A stretch of DNA of 64,000 nucleotides from Duganella levis (GCF_009857605.1 NZ_WWCT01000009.1:124001-188000); one strand, 5' to 3'; positions 9,593-20,140 are shown, counted from the stretch's first letter. Translations and numbers: made by a program. The notes: generated by a model from the letters alone, not told the origin.

Positions 9593-9622
9593 CATCCGGC
9601 ATCCACGGAGATTTGAGCAGAG

Positions 9623-10741
9623 ATGGAACACTACCAATCGTCGCAAATTCGTACCCTGAGCTACATCGAGAACGAAGACCATCCGGTCTTCGGCACGCTC
9701 GTCGAGCAGATTCTGCACCTGCTGAACTCCAAGCTGATTTTCAGCGACATCCTGATCCACCAGAACAGTCCATTGATGCTGCGCCAGCCGAAAGGGCTGG
9801 TCGCCGTCACCGACTCGCCGATCACGCGCGAGGAATTGCAGGAATTCTTTGAAGTGGTCGAGCCAAACTGGGCGGAGCGCATCCAGGACCGCGCCTTCGA
9901 CCGCGCGGTCGATCTGCACACGGCCCGCATCCGCGCCAACTGCTTCAGCTTCCAGGGCCGCAAGCGGCTCGGTTGCGTGATCCGCCGCTTCCCGAAAGAG
10001 CCGATGCCGCTGGCCAAGCTGGGGCTGGGGGAGCACGAGCAGAACTTCGCCAAGCTGACCAGCGGGCTGGTGCTGATCATCGGCGACACCTGCCAGGGCA
10101 AGTCGACCACCATCGCGTCGATGCTGGACGAAATCAACAAGCACCGCTCCGGCCACATCATCACGATTGAAGATCCGGTCGAGACCCTGATCCCGCAGCG
10201 CCAGTGCGTGATCACCCAGCGCGAGGTGGGTTCCGACGGCGACGTCGAGAGTTTCTACCAGGGCGCGCTGGATGCGCTGCGCGAGCGGCCGGATGTGATC
10301 GTCATCGGCGAGATTCGCGACGCGCAAACGGCGCAGGAGGCGCTGGCGCTGTCGGAAGCCGGCCCGCTGGTGCTGGCCTCGCTGCACGCGCGTTCGACCG
10401 AGCTGGGCCTGCAGAAGATGCTGCGCCTGCTGGGCAATACGGAAGCGCAGGCGCAGGCCCTGGGCCATGCGCTGCGTGGCGTGCTGTGCCAGGCGCTGCT
10501 GCCGGCCGTGAAGGGCGAACGCTACTACCTTGCCACCGAGTGCCTGACCAATAATCCGCAGGTGACCGAGATGATCTCCAACGGCAAGGTGTCCAATCTG
10601 CGCATCTGGATGGAAGACCAGCCGGGCGAGGGCTGCCATACGATGAACACCTCGCTGCACGCGCTGCTGGCCGAAGGCAAGATCGCGGTGCAGGATGCGC
10701 GCAACGCCACTACCGACCGGATCGGTTTCGTCGAGCCGTAA
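9623..10741 (+). CDS. PilT/PilU-type secretion ATPase, divergent
   Basis: The 372-residue protein has the two-domain form of type IV pilus retraction ATPases: an N-terminal PAS-like domain with SDILIHQ, then a RecA-like core. Walker A is GDTCQGKSTT at residues 154-163; the usual form in PilT is GPTGSGKSTT. The Asp box EDPVETL, the Walker B/Glu motif GEIRD at 229-233 and a His box SLHAR are present. The C-terminal AIRNLIRE motif typical of PilT is not recognisable. No pilus gene lies nearby, so it is an orphan, perhaps a PilU-like accessory motor. It ends three bases before the convergent cytochrome gene. Confidence 0.82.
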   Translation: MEHYQSSQIRTLSYIENEDHPVFGTLVEQILHLLNSKLIFSDILIHQNSPLMLRQPKGLVAVTDSPITREELQEFFEVVEPNWAERIQDRAFDRAVDLHTARIRANCFSFQGRKRLGCVIRRFPKEPMPLAKLGLGEHEQNFAKLTSGLVLIIGDTCQGKSTTIASMLDEINKHRSGHIITIEDPVETLIPQRQCVITQREVGSDGDVESFYQGALDALRERPDVIVIGEIRDAQTAQEALALSEAGPLVLASLHARSTELGLQKMLRLLGNTEAQAQALGHALRGVLCQALLPAVKGERYYLATECLTNNPQVTEMISNGKVSNLRIWMEDQPGEGCHTMNTSLHALLAEGKIAVQDARNATTDRIGFVEP

Positions 10742-10744
10742 TCC

Positions 10745-12019
10745 TTAATCCAGCGGCACGGCACGGTAGCGGTTGACGTCGGTGGCGTTGACCGGCGGCG
10801 CGTTGTTGCCCCAGGCGCTGCGCAGGTAGGACACCAACTGCGCCACTTCCATATCGTTGAGCGTGTGCCCGAACGGCGGCATGCTGTACGGACGCGGGTT
10901 GCCCGCCGTGGCCGGTGCAAAGCCGCCATTCAGCACCATGCGGATCGGATTGACGGCGTTGGTCATGATCAGCGCTTGGTTGCCAGCCAGCGGCGGATAG
11001 GCGGGCGACTGGCCCTTGCCTTCGGCGCCATGGCACTCCGCACAATGCTTCTCATACAGTTTGGCGCCGGCGGCCAGGAAGGCGACTGCTTCGGGTGCAC
11101 CTTCGCGCTCGAAGGGGGCGGGCTTGGCTTCGGCCGGCAGCGCTTTCAGGTAGGTGGCGATGGCGTTGATGTCGCCGTCATTCAGGTATTGCAGGCTTTC
11201 TTTCACCACTTCGGCCATCGGCCCAAATACTGCGGCGCGCGGCGAGACGCCGGTTTTCAACAGCGCCGCCAGATGGTCCTGTTGCCAGTCGCCGCGTGCG
11301 TTCAGTGCCGGTGCGTACCAGCCTTGTGCCGGGATCATGCCGCCGGACAGGCTTTCGCCTTCCGATGCGCCGAGCGGGTTGCGCGCGCTGTGGCAGGCGC
11401 TGCAATGTCCGAGTCCTTGCACCAGATAAGCGCCGCGATTCCAGTCCACTGATTGGTTGGTCTCCGGGCGGAACACTTCCGGCTTGAAGTACAGCACGCG
11501 CCAGGCGGCTAGCGAGATTTGCAGGCTGTACGGGAAACGCAGCTGGTGCGGCTGGTTGGCCTGGATCACGGCCGGTACGGTTTGCAGGTAGGCGTATAGG
11601 GCGTCGGCGTCGTCGCGCGTGATGCGGGTGTAGTTGGTGTAGGGGAAGGCCGGGTAGAGCAGGCGGCCGTCGCGCGATTGGCCGTGATGCAGGGCGCGCC
11701 AGAAGTCGTCGGTGGACCACATGCCGATGCCGGTGTTGCGGTCGGAAGTGATGTTGGGGGCAAAGACTGCGCCGAACGGTGTTTGCAGCGCGCGGCCGCC
11801 GGCGTACGGCTGGCCGCCGCGCGTGGTGTGGCAGGCCATGCAGTCGCCGGCTTTGGCGAGGTAGGCGCCACGGGCGATGCGCTCATCCGCCGTCAGTGAG
11901 GCGATGGCGGTGGAGGGCGGGCTGTCGGCTGCTCGGCGGAACTGCATGGCTAGCAGGACGGAGGCGACCACGGCGGCGATCAGCGCGGCGGCGATAACGG
12001 TATAAACGATTTTCCTCAT
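10745..12019 (-). CDS. tri-haem c-type cytochrome, membrane-anchored
   Basis: The 424-residue protein has an uncleaved-looking N-terminal membrane helix (residues 4-26) and three CXXCH motifs (CMACH at 60, then CSACH, then CAECH). The layout is that of the cytochrome subunits of alcohol and gluconate dehydrogenases, but no dehydrogenase gene is adjacent. Unlike the two cytochromes at 773 and 4262 it lacks a C-terminal anchor. Its ATG overlaps the end of the upstream di-haem cytochrome gene by four bases, so the two are made together and probably form one electron-transfer unit. The partner dehydrogenase or oxidase is unknown; the sugar dehydrogenases five kilobases away are possible. Confidence 0.9.
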   Translation of the reverse strand: MRKIVYTVIAAALIAAVVASVLLAMQFRRAADSPPSTAIASLTADERIARGAYLAKAGDCMACHTTRGGQPYAGGRALQTPFGAVFAPNITSDRNTGIGMWSTDDFWRALHHGQSRDGRLLYPAFPYTNYTRITRDDADALYAYLQTVPAVIQANQPHQLRFPYSLQISLAAWRVLYFKPEVFRPETNQSVDWNRGAYLVQGLGHCSACHSARNPLGASEGESLSGGMIPAQGWYAPALNARGDWQQDHLAALLKTGVSPRAAVFGPMAEVVKESLQYLNDGDINAIATYLKALPAEAKPAPFEREGAPEAVAFLAAGAKLYEKHCAECHGAEGKGQSPAYPPLAGNQALIMTNAVNPIRMVLNGGFAPATAGNPRPYSMPPFGHTLNDMEVAQLVSYLRSAWGNNAPPVNATDVNRYRAVPLD

Positions 12020-12804
12020 TTGGCGCCTCCGCGTGGGCTGGCGCTCGGTGCCAGGGCGGCGGGAGCGGCGGCTGATGCGACCGTGCCAGGCGCCGACGCC
12101 GCTGGTGCGGGCGCGCCTCCGGCTGGTGGGAGGCTACCGCAGGCGAGTGGCAGCGGCAGAGGGATGCTGGCGGCGGGGCGGGCGGCGGCGTCTGGTGTTT
12201 GCTTGCTGAGCCAGGACGACACGGCGGCGACGTCGCTATCGCTCAATCGGGCGGCGATGGTGGCCATGCAGTCGGGCGCGGTGGCGCGGCGGCTCTTGTT
12301 CTTCCAGTTGCCGAACTGGGCATTGATGTAATCGCTGGGCAGTCCCAGCAGTCCGGGAATGGCCGGCTCAACGCCAGTCAGCGCCGCGCCATGGCAGCTG
12401 ACGCAGGCTGGAATATTCTTCAGCGGATCGCCTTGCCGCACCAGCGCCTCACCGCGCGCCACTTGCGCCGCCGAAGCGTTGCTGCCGCTGCCGGGCGGTG
12501 GCGGCGGGTAGGGTGGATGCTGGGCGGCGAAGTATTCAGCAATCTCGCGCAGATAGGCATCGGACAGGTTGCCGACCATATACGTCATCATCGGATAATG
12601 CCGGTGGCCATCGCGAAAATGGCGCAACTGGTTGTATAGGTAGCCGGACGGCTTACCGGCGATGCGCGGAAAGTAAGCGTCGCCGCGCTCCTTGACGCTA
12701 TGACAGGACAGGCAGGCGGCAATCCGCTGTTCCAGCGTATCGGCTGGTGGCAGCGGTGCGGCGGCGAGTGCGGCGGCGAAACCCAAGGCGGAAAAAATCG
12801 GCAT
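12016..12804 (-). CDS. di-haem c-type cytochrome (cytochrome c4/c553-like)
   Basis: The 262-residue protein has a short signal peptide (MPIFSALGFAAALAAAP) and two cytochrome c domains with CLSCH at residue 31 and CVSCH near 138. A C-terminal tail is rich in Ala and Pro with no predicted fold. Tandem class I domains of this size are found in cytochrome c4-like electron shuttles. It is the first gene of a two-gene operon with the tri-haem cytochrome at 10745. A periplasmic electron shuttle is the likely role. Confidence 0.88.
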   Translation of the reverse strand: MPIFSALGFAAALAAAPLPPADTLEQRIAACLSCHSVKERGDAYFPRIAGKPSGYLYNQLRHFRDGHRHYPMMTYMVGNLSDAYLREIAEYFAAQHPPYPPPPPGSGSNASAAQVARGEALVRQGDPLKNIPACVSCHGAALTGVEPAIPGLLGLPSDYINAQFGNWKNKSRRATAPDCMATIAARLSDSDVAAVSSWLSKQTPDAAARPAASIPLPLPLACGSLPPAGGAPAPAASAPGTVASAAAPAALAPSASPRGGAK

Positions 12805-12842
12805 ACCCCTCCTGATGCAGGCGGCGCATGGCGGCCGCGTGT

Positions 12843-13514
12843 CTAGGATAACCCGGTTTTAGGTGGTTTTGGCAATTTGACAGCTTTGAGCGGGGGCAAC
12901 TTATTACCCAGCCCCAGCCAGTGACGGTAAACCCGCAACGCCACCTGGGCATCATCGGCCGCATACAGGATCTGTTTTTCGTTCAGACGCGGCAAAGCCC
13001 AATTGGTGGTGGAAATCTTTTTCGATTTTTGCAGCTTGCGGCCGAAGAACTTGGCCACCGCCGTCTTGGCGCCCAGATCATTGCGTTGACCGGGTGTGCG
13101 CAGCGCGACCGACAGGTCGACCACGCCGGCGGTGCGGATATCCAGCTTGGCGTGCAGGCGCTTGACGTCGTCCGACAGGCCGAAACCGATCTTCAGCGGC
13201 AAAGGCCGTTCCAGAATCGCCAATAGCATGGCACGGATGTGCGGCTCGGTGCTGGCGCCGATCTGGAACAGATACGCCTTGTTATCGGTGGCGAACTGGA
13301 TCAGGTGCGGTCCGGTGGAGGTTTCGCCCCGCGTAAAAGTCGGCTTGGATTCGGTATCGAAGCCGATGGCGTCGCTGGCCAGCAGGGCGTCGCGCGCGGC
13401 GACGGCCTGTTCCGGCGTCACCACCATGTGCACATCGGCGATGTGGATGCCGAGATACGGCGGCAGCTCTTCTTCTGCCGCCGCTGCCACGGGCTGATCG
13501 TCCAACTCAGCCAA
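12843..13514 (-). CDS. DEDDy 3'-5' exonuclease, RNase D-like
   Basis: The 223-residue protein carries the four acidic residues and Tyr of the DEDDy exonuclease fold: D53 and E55 in GFDTES, D115/D116 in GLSDD, and Y184 with D188 in YAADD. It lacks the HRDC domain of true RNase D, so it is a single-domain relative. It probably trims RNA or DNA 3' ends with two metal ions. The next gene upstream, a ProQ protein, ends one base away, so the two are co-transcribed. A joint role in RNA metabolism is a reasonable guess from the pairing. Confidence 0.85.
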   Translation of the reverse strand: MAELDDQPVAAAAEEELPPYLGIHIADVHMVVTPEQAVAARDALLASDAIGFDTESKPTFTRGETSTGPHLIQFATDNKAYLFQIGASTEPHIRAMLLAILERPLPLKIGFGLSDDVKRLHAKLDIRTAGVVDLSVALRTPGQRNDLGAKTAVAKFFGRKLQKSKKISTTNWALPRLNEKQILYAADDAQVALRVYRHWLGLGNKLPPLKAVKLPKPPKTGLS

Positions 13515-13515
13515 C

Positions 13516-13995
13516 TCAGCTCTTTTTGGCGAACTTCGCGGCCAGCTGGTTCAGCTTGTCAGCGTGCACGCGGGCAGCTTCCTCGGCGGCCTTGGCTTCG
13601 CGTTCGGCCTTCTTGCGGTCGGCTTCTTTCTTGAAACGCTCTTGCAGCACCTGGGTCGCGTGGGCGCGGTGGGTGTCGGTCACTTCGGCGCCAGGGGTAC
13701 CGTCGAGGTCGTGACGGACCTTGGCTTTTTCCATGACTTTCAGATAGCGTAACGAACCGGTATGGATGCCCAGCGCCGTGCGCATGGTTTTGCGATCCAG
13801 ATCGGGCATCACGGCCAGCAGCTGCTTGTCGATTCCAATGGCCAGAGGCAGGAAATCGCGGAAAGCAGGAAATTGGGTTTGCAGGTGTTTCAGCAGGCTG
13901 CGCGGGGTTTGAGCGGCAGGTGCCGGCGCGGAGACAGCAGTGGCTGGCTCAGTGGCCGGAGGCTGGGGGGTAAGACTAGTGTTCATCGACTTCAT
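13516..13995 (-). CDS. ProQ/FinO-family RNA chaperone
   Basis: The 159-residue protein contains a FinO/ProQ domain at about residues 30-115, with [15 protein letters not shown], the [14 protein letters not shown] segment and the ALxxHT-type pocket that binds RNA 3' ends. An Ala/Pro-rich N-terminal tail and a Lys/Ala-rich helical C-terminal tail flank it. ProQ proteins bind structured small RNAs and mRNA 3' ends. The ATG at 13986 is an alternative start; neither has a clear ribosome-binding site. It is transcribed away from rpoD, with the exonuclease gene following one base later. Confidence 0.9.
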   Translation of the reverse strand: MKSMNTSLTPQPPATEPATAVSAPAPAAQTPRSLLKHLQTQFPAFRDFLPLAIGIDKQLLAVMPDLDRKTMRTALGIHTGSLRYLKVMEKAKVRHDLDGTPGAEVTDTHRAHATQVLQERFKKEADRKKAEREAKAAEEAARVHADKLNQLAAKFAKKS

Positions 13996-14129
13996 AGGTT
14001 AAGCAACAACCGTCAGCATATCATGCTGCCCAGCGGATTGCAGTGCCTTTTGGGCCACTGTAGCGAATTGCTCATGCTTAGGATGGCGTTAAGACCTCTT
14101 GCAAACGTGCGTAGGCGCCCTAAATTGTG

Positions 14130-14135
14130 TATAAT
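14130..14135 (+). promoter_or_regulatory. -10 box (TATAAT) upstream of rpoD
   Basis: A consensus -10 hexamer lies 269 bases before the rpoD start. No good -35 is seen at 16-18 bases; a TTGCAA is present but 25 bases away. Transcription from here would begin near 14142 and meet the terminator at 14259. Confidence 0.5.
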
Positions 14136-14141
14136 GCTCGA

Positions 14142-14288
14142 CGCACCAATGGCAGGACGGTGTGATTCAGCTTGGTACAGGATGCGATTCGGATGGTCTG
14201 ACCAAGGGCTTTTAGCCCTTCTCATTTGCCCTTCTCATTCTTCCCTGAAAAGAGAAACAAGCCCGTTGCAGGATGCGGGCTTTTTTTA
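14142..14288 (+). ncRNA. candidate small RNA or attenuated leader of rpoD
   Basis: The segment is bounded by a TATAAT on the left and by a stem-loop plus seven T residues on the right. It contains an internal hairpin and two copies of a CCCTTCTCATT-like stretch (about 14216 and 14231). A transcript of about 145 bases is expected. It could be a free small RNA or a leader where readthrough controls rpoD. There is no match to a known RNA that I recognise, so this is a structural inference only. Confidence 0.4.
14259..14288 (+). terminator. rho-independent terminator upstream of rpoD
   Basis: The stem AAGCCCG (14259-14265) pairs with CGGGCTT (14276-14282) and is followed by T residues to 14287. 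It lies 116 bases before the rpoD ATG, on the same strand. Confidence 0.75.
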
Positions 14289-14403
14289 TTCCGCAGAAAA
14301 TCGTCAGCTAAATTACAACATTTCCACCCGTGCGCACCGTTCGCGGTCGGCGCGGGGTCTGCTTTTTTGTAATTTTCCGACGCATAGCATTGAGAGATTT
14401 CTA

Positions 14404-16875
<2,472 letters not shown>

Positions 16876-16892
16876 GGTTCAGTAAAGCAAGC

Positions 16893-16923
16893 AAAAAGGG
16901 AGGCCTCGTGCCTCCCTTTTTTT
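16893..16923 (+). terminator. rho-independent terminator of rpoD
   Basis: AAAAAGGGAGGC (16893-16904) pairs with GCCTCCCTTTTT (16910-16921) and ends in a T run, 17 bases after the rpoD stop. Confidence 0.95.
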
Positions 16924-16964
16924 CGTGCTAATATTGCTAAATTAAAAACTTGTCCGGTTAGATA

Positions 16965-18041
16965 ATGGATGAACCGCAATCGCTGAAGCCGCGTTACCGG
17001 ACCATGTGGCTGGGCGTGCTGGCAGGGCTGGCGTCGATGACGCTGGCGTGGACCTTGCACCGGATGCTGGCGGCCAGCCAGCGCCTGCCCGGCGATACCG
17101 TCTTCACCGACCATTCCGACTCACTGATGTGGCTGCTGATACAGATTGTGGATCTGGCAGGCGGCGTGGCGGCTGGCATGGCGGCGGCGCACTGGTCGCA
17201 GCGCTGGTCGTGGCGGGCGGTGGGAGGCGTGCTGGCGGTGCTGGTGGTGAACGGGTTGATGGCGACGCCGTCTTCGCATGACGGTTTCCGTATGCTCATG
17301 TCGTTTCTCGCCAGTCCGGTGGGCCTGCTGCTGGGCGCCGGCTACTACCGCCATCGGGAGCGCACGCAGCCGGAGTTGCGTGTGGCGCCGACGCCCATCG
17401 ATCACGCGCAGGTGCCGGACACGCCGTACAGCGATGCGGTTGTGGTGGTGGCGCTGTGTTTCGGCTATTTCATTCTCGGCTCGACCATCGCGGTGTTTTC
17501 CCACGGCAGCACGCAGCCGTTTTCCGATAACAGCCTGCTGGCGATCGTGGTGCTGGAGCTGATGCTCGGCGCCTGTGCGCTGGGCGTGCTGTATGCGCGC
17601 GGCTATCCGCTACGGACCTTGCTGCCGCGGCCATCCTGGAGCGGTGCGCTGATTGGCGCCGCCTTGTATATGTTGACGGTGGGCTGCAATGTGCTGTTCA
17701 CCGGTTTTGCATCGGACGACCTGACGCAGCCGGTTCAACGCCTGCTGGAAGGGCAGCGTTCGATGAGCGCGTTGTTGTTGCTGTCGCTGGTCAATGGCGT
17801 GTATGAAGAAGTCTTTTTGATGGCCTTCCTGCAACGCGGCTTGCGCCGGCTGGGCGGCTCCAATGCGGTGGGCGTGGTGTTGCTGGTGCGGATGCTGTAT
17901 CACACCTATCAGGGGCCGCTGGGCTTGCTGTTGGTAGCGGTCTTCGGCCTGGTGGTCGGCATCTATTACTGGCGCAGCGGCCGGCTGTTTCCGGTCATCG
18001 TCGCGCACATTGTGGCGGATGTGTCGGCGCTGGCGTCGTGA
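16965..18041 (+). CDS. CPBP-family intramembrane protease homologue
   Basis: The 358-residue protein is strongly hydrophobic with about eight to nine membrane helices. The C-terminal half is the CPBP (Rce1-like) domain: motif 1 GVYEEVFLMAFL near residue 280, motif 2 RMLYHTYQG near 310, and motif 3 AHIVAD near 349. The acidic pair and both His are kept, but the Arg of the usual EExxxR motif is Met. Some subgroups vary here, so activity is uncertain. The family includes prenyl-protein and bacteriocin-related peptidases. It is followed after 24 bases by a small secreted protein gene. The ATG lacks a strong ribosome-binding site. Confidence 0.82.
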   Translation: MDEPQSLKPRYRTMWLGVLAGLASMTLAWTLHRMLAASQRLPGDTVFTDHSDSLMWLLIQIVDLAGGVAAGMAAAHWSQRWSWRAVGGVLAVLVVNGLMATPSSHDGFRMLMSFLASPVGLLLGAGYYRHRERTQPELRVAPTPIDHAQVPDTPYSDAVVVVALCFGYFILGSTIAVFSHGSTQPFSDNSLLAIVVLELMLGACALGVLYARGYPLRTLLPRPSWSGALIGAALYMLTVGCNVLFTGFASDDLTQPVQRLLEGQRSMSALLLLSLVNGVYEEVFLMAFLQRGLRRLGGSNAVGVVLLVRMLYHTYQGPLGLLLVAVFGLVVGIYYWRSGRLFPVIVAHIVADVSALAS

Positions 18042-18065
18042 TGTGCGTATAACTCAAGGAGCGTT

Positions 18066-18542
18066 ATGAAAAAACTGTTGTTGATTTTGATGAGCCTGTC
18101 CGCCTCCGCCATGGCGCAGGATATCGTGCTCACCGGCCGGCTGGAATCTGCTACCTTGATACCGTTTGGTGTGGACAGCTGCAAATCGAAGAGCGGCAGC
18201 ACGCCGAATGCCGATGGCAGCACGCGGGTGACGATCTCCAATGCCTGCGGCTGCGAGGACATCAAGCTGAAAGTGGAGCAGGTCTACGCCGGTTCCAGCG
18301 CCAAGCCGGGCGAGGTGGTGACCGTGCATGCCGATCTGGGCGAGTGGTGCAAACCGTCGCTGCCGGTGACGCGTGATCCGGTGCTGGTGCATACGCGGGG
18401 AGATGGCCTGTTCTACTGGTCGGCATTGACCAACAAGGATGGCGCGCTGTACTTCGAGCCGGCGCGCCTGGCGCTCAAAGGCGTCACGCCGCGCAAGGAA
18501 CTGGCGCCACTGAATGCCTTGCCGGACATGCTGAAGCAATAA
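18066..18542 (+). CDS. secreted protein of unknown function
   Basis: The 158-residue protein has a clear signal peptide (residues 1-18, cut after AMA) and a CAAGGAG ribosome-binding site. The mature part holds four cysteines in the first half (in DSCKSK, NACGCED) and one in GEWCKP, which could form disulfides in the periplasm. The pattern VTVHADLGEW suggests a beta-rich domain. I do not recognise the family. It lies between the CPBP gene and the GFA gene on the same strand with short gaps, so the three may form an operon. Confidence 0.75.
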   Translation: MKKLLLILMSLSASAMAQDIVLTGRLESATLIPFGVDSCKSKSGSTPNADGSTRVTISNACGCEDIKLKVEQVYAGSSAKPGEVVTVHADLGEWCKPSLPVTRDPVLVHTRGDGLFYWSALTNKDGALYFEPARLALKGVTPRKELAPLNALPDMLKQ

Positions 18543-18552
18543 GGAGGTGATG

Positions 18553-18933
18553 ATGGCCGACACCGGCGACTTGCACGGCAGCTGTTTATGCGGCGGCATA
18601 CGCTATCGCGCCGCGCTGCCAGTATTCCACGCCAGCCACTGCTACTGCACCATGTGCCAGAAGCAGCACGGCGCTGGCGCCGGCTCGTACGCCAATGTCG
18701 CCAGCGCCGGCCTGGTGATCGAGCAGGGTGCGGAACTGATCACAGAATACGCCTCGTCCGACGATGGCCGCCGCGATTTCTGCCGCGTGTGCGGCTCCAC
18801 CCTGTTCTGGCGCAGCACGCAGTCGCCCGACCGTATCGCCGTTACCCTCGGCACGCTGGAGCCGGAATACACCGGCCCGGTAAAACGCGAGCTGTTCGTC
18901 GAGACCAAGCCGGCGTGGCTGCCGCGTGCCTAG
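18553..18933 (+). CDS. GFA-family (glutathione-dependent formaldehyde-activating fold) zinc protein
   Basis: The start at 18553 is chosen because AAGGAGG (18541-18547) lies five bases before this ATG; GTG 18547 and ATG 18550 are too close to it. The 126-residue product has the CENP-V/GFA zinc-binding cysteines: GSCLCGG near the N-terminus, CYCTMC about 25 residues later, and CRVCGS near residue 80. Members bind zinc and some are carbon-sulfur lyases or glutathione-linked enzymes; the substrate here is unknown. It follows the secreted protein gene by ten bases and ends three bases before the convergent kinase gene. Confidence 0.9.
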   Translation: MADTGDLHGSCLCGGIRYRAALPVFHASHCYCTMCQKQHGAGAGSYANVASAGLVIEQGAELITEYASSDDGRRDFCRVCGSTLFWRSTQSPDRIAVTLGTLEPEYTGPVKRELFVETKPAWLPRA

Positions 18934-18936
18934 CGC

Positions 18937-20028
18937 TCACAGTCGCTCCGCCTTGCAAATAATATGCAGTGACGTGCCGGCGCCCACGCTGACCGTCAGC
19001 GTGCCGCCCAGCGCGCCAAGGCGTTGACGCATGGCGTTCAGCGCGGCCGCCTCCGCCGGGTAGGAGGCGCCGGGATGGCGGTCGCTGCCGAGGACGATGG
19101 CCAGCTGCGACGGGCACAAGCTCAGTTCCACCTGCAACCTCTGCGCACTGGTGCTCAGGTATTCGAGTCCGGTCTGGACGATATGAAACAAGGCGCTGAT
19201 GGTCTGCTGCGACAGTACCGCGCGGTCGTCCAGCACCCGCAGCGCACATTGCAGGCCCTGACGCCGCGCCATCTGCTGCAACTGCCATTCGATGGCGGCG
19301 CTCAAGCCCAGTTCCAGCGTGGCCGGATGCAATTCATTGATGATGTTGCGCACGGCGTCGATACTGGCGTCCAGCGTCGCCAGCGCCTGCACCGCGCGTT
19401 CGTGCAGCAGCGGCTGCGTGGCGCCGGTGCGCGCGTGCAGCATGGCGATGTCCAGCTTGAGCGCCACCAGATTCTGGGCCAGGTTGTCGCGCATGCTGGA
19501 CGCCAGGCGGCGGTGCTGGTTTTCAGTGGCGTCCTGCCGTTCGCCGGCGATCTGTTGCGACAGCAGCAGCGCGTCGGCCAGCGCGGTTTCCTTGCGCTGG
19601 CGCTCGGTGATGTCGAGGCTGCTGCCGATCAGCAGATAGGGCTGGCCCCCGGCGTCGTAGAGCGGGTGCTTGTAGGTCAGCATCAGCCGGGTCTCCTGCA
19701 GGCCGGCATGCCATAGAGGCACTTCCTCGACGACGGTTTCGCCGCGGTCGAAAGCCATGCGGTCGTACTGGTGATGCAGGCTGAGCTGCTCCGGTGGGAA
19801 CAATCCGGCGCCATCATGGCCGGCGATATCTTCAAAACGCACGCCCCACATCGCTTCACATGCCGGGTTCATCATCACGACGCGCGAGGCGGCGTCCTTG
19901 ACGAACAGCGGCTGGGGCATCATCGACACCACCTGGCGCACCTCCAGGCTAGTGATGGAGCCTTCCTTCAATCCGGTGAAAAGGCGCTTCAAGTCTGCAT
20001 TGGGTGGCAAGTTCGGCAGGCGAGGCAT
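18937..20028 (-). CDS. PAS-domain sensor kinase of the NarX type with degenerate catalytic motifs
   Basis: The 363-residue soluble protein has a PAS domain (about 30-142, ending LDITERQRKE), a coiled-coil linker, a HisKA_3-like dimerisation segment and an ATPase-like C-terminal part. In active NarX-family kinases the H-box reads (E)LHDxLAQ. Here residues 179-184 are MRDNLA, so the phospho-acceptor His is Arg180 (codon CGC). The N-box and the DxGxGF G1 motif are also missing; VLGSDRHP and ALGGTLTV remain in their place. It therefore probably cannot autophosphorylate. No response regulator gene is adjacent. It may have become a PAS-based sensor or scaffold. Confidence 0.85.
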   Translation of the reverse strand: MPRLPNLPPNADLKRLFTGLKEGSITSLEVRQVVSMMPQPLFVKDAASRVVMMNPACEAMWGVRFEDIAGHDGAGLFPPEQLSLHHQYDRMAFDRGETVVEEVPLWHAGLQETRLMLTYKHPLYDAGGQPYLLIGSSLDITERQRKETALADALLLSQQIAGERQDATENQHRRLASSMRDNLAQNLVALKLDIAMLHARTGATQPLLHERAVQALATLDASIDAVRNIINELHPATLELGLSAAIEWQLQQMARRQGLQCALRVLDDRAVLSQQTISALFHIVQTGLEYLSTSAQRLQVELSLCPSQLAIVLGSDRHPGASYPAEAAALNAMRQRLGALGGTLTVSVGAGTSLHIICKAERL

Positions 20029-20087
20029 AGTGTTTCATTTAGTAAATGTTTCGCCGATTGTAGTACGAAATTGTAAAATTGTCATGT

Positions 20088-20119
20088 AAAAATAGAAACA
20101 CCCCGGCTAGCGGGGTGTT
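20088..20119 (-). terminator. rho-independent terminator of ppc
   Basis: AACACCCCG (20097-20105) pairs with CGGGGTGTT (20111-20119). Read on the minus strand, the stem is followed by TCTATTTTTA. It lies 20 bases after the ppc stop. Confidence 0.8.
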
Positions 20120-20140
20120 GGTAGCGTTACCGTGTTGTTT

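Larger units (their letters stand above)
13996..14403. other. 408-base region between proQ and rpoD with a promoter and terminator
   Basis: No protein gene is convincing here. The stretch is visibly more AT-rich than the flanking genes. It holds a perfect TATAAT at 14130, a short hairpin (AAGGGC...GCCCTT, 14206-14222), a rho-independent terminator at 14259-14288 and about 115 more bases before rpoD. Promoters for proQ on the minus strand and rpoD on the plus strand must also lie here. dnaG, which often sits before rpoD in proteobacteria, is absent. Confidence 0.7.

Noticed and set aside
13762..14403. N-terminal extension of the rpoD frame by 214 codons
   Set aside because: It passes through proQ on the other strand and through a terminator. 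The family start is at 14404.
16965..18041. Calling the CPBP protein inactive because of the EExxxR to EExxxM change
   Set aside because: Other CPBP subgroups vary at this Arg, and both Glu and the two His motifs are kept, so loss of function is not shown.
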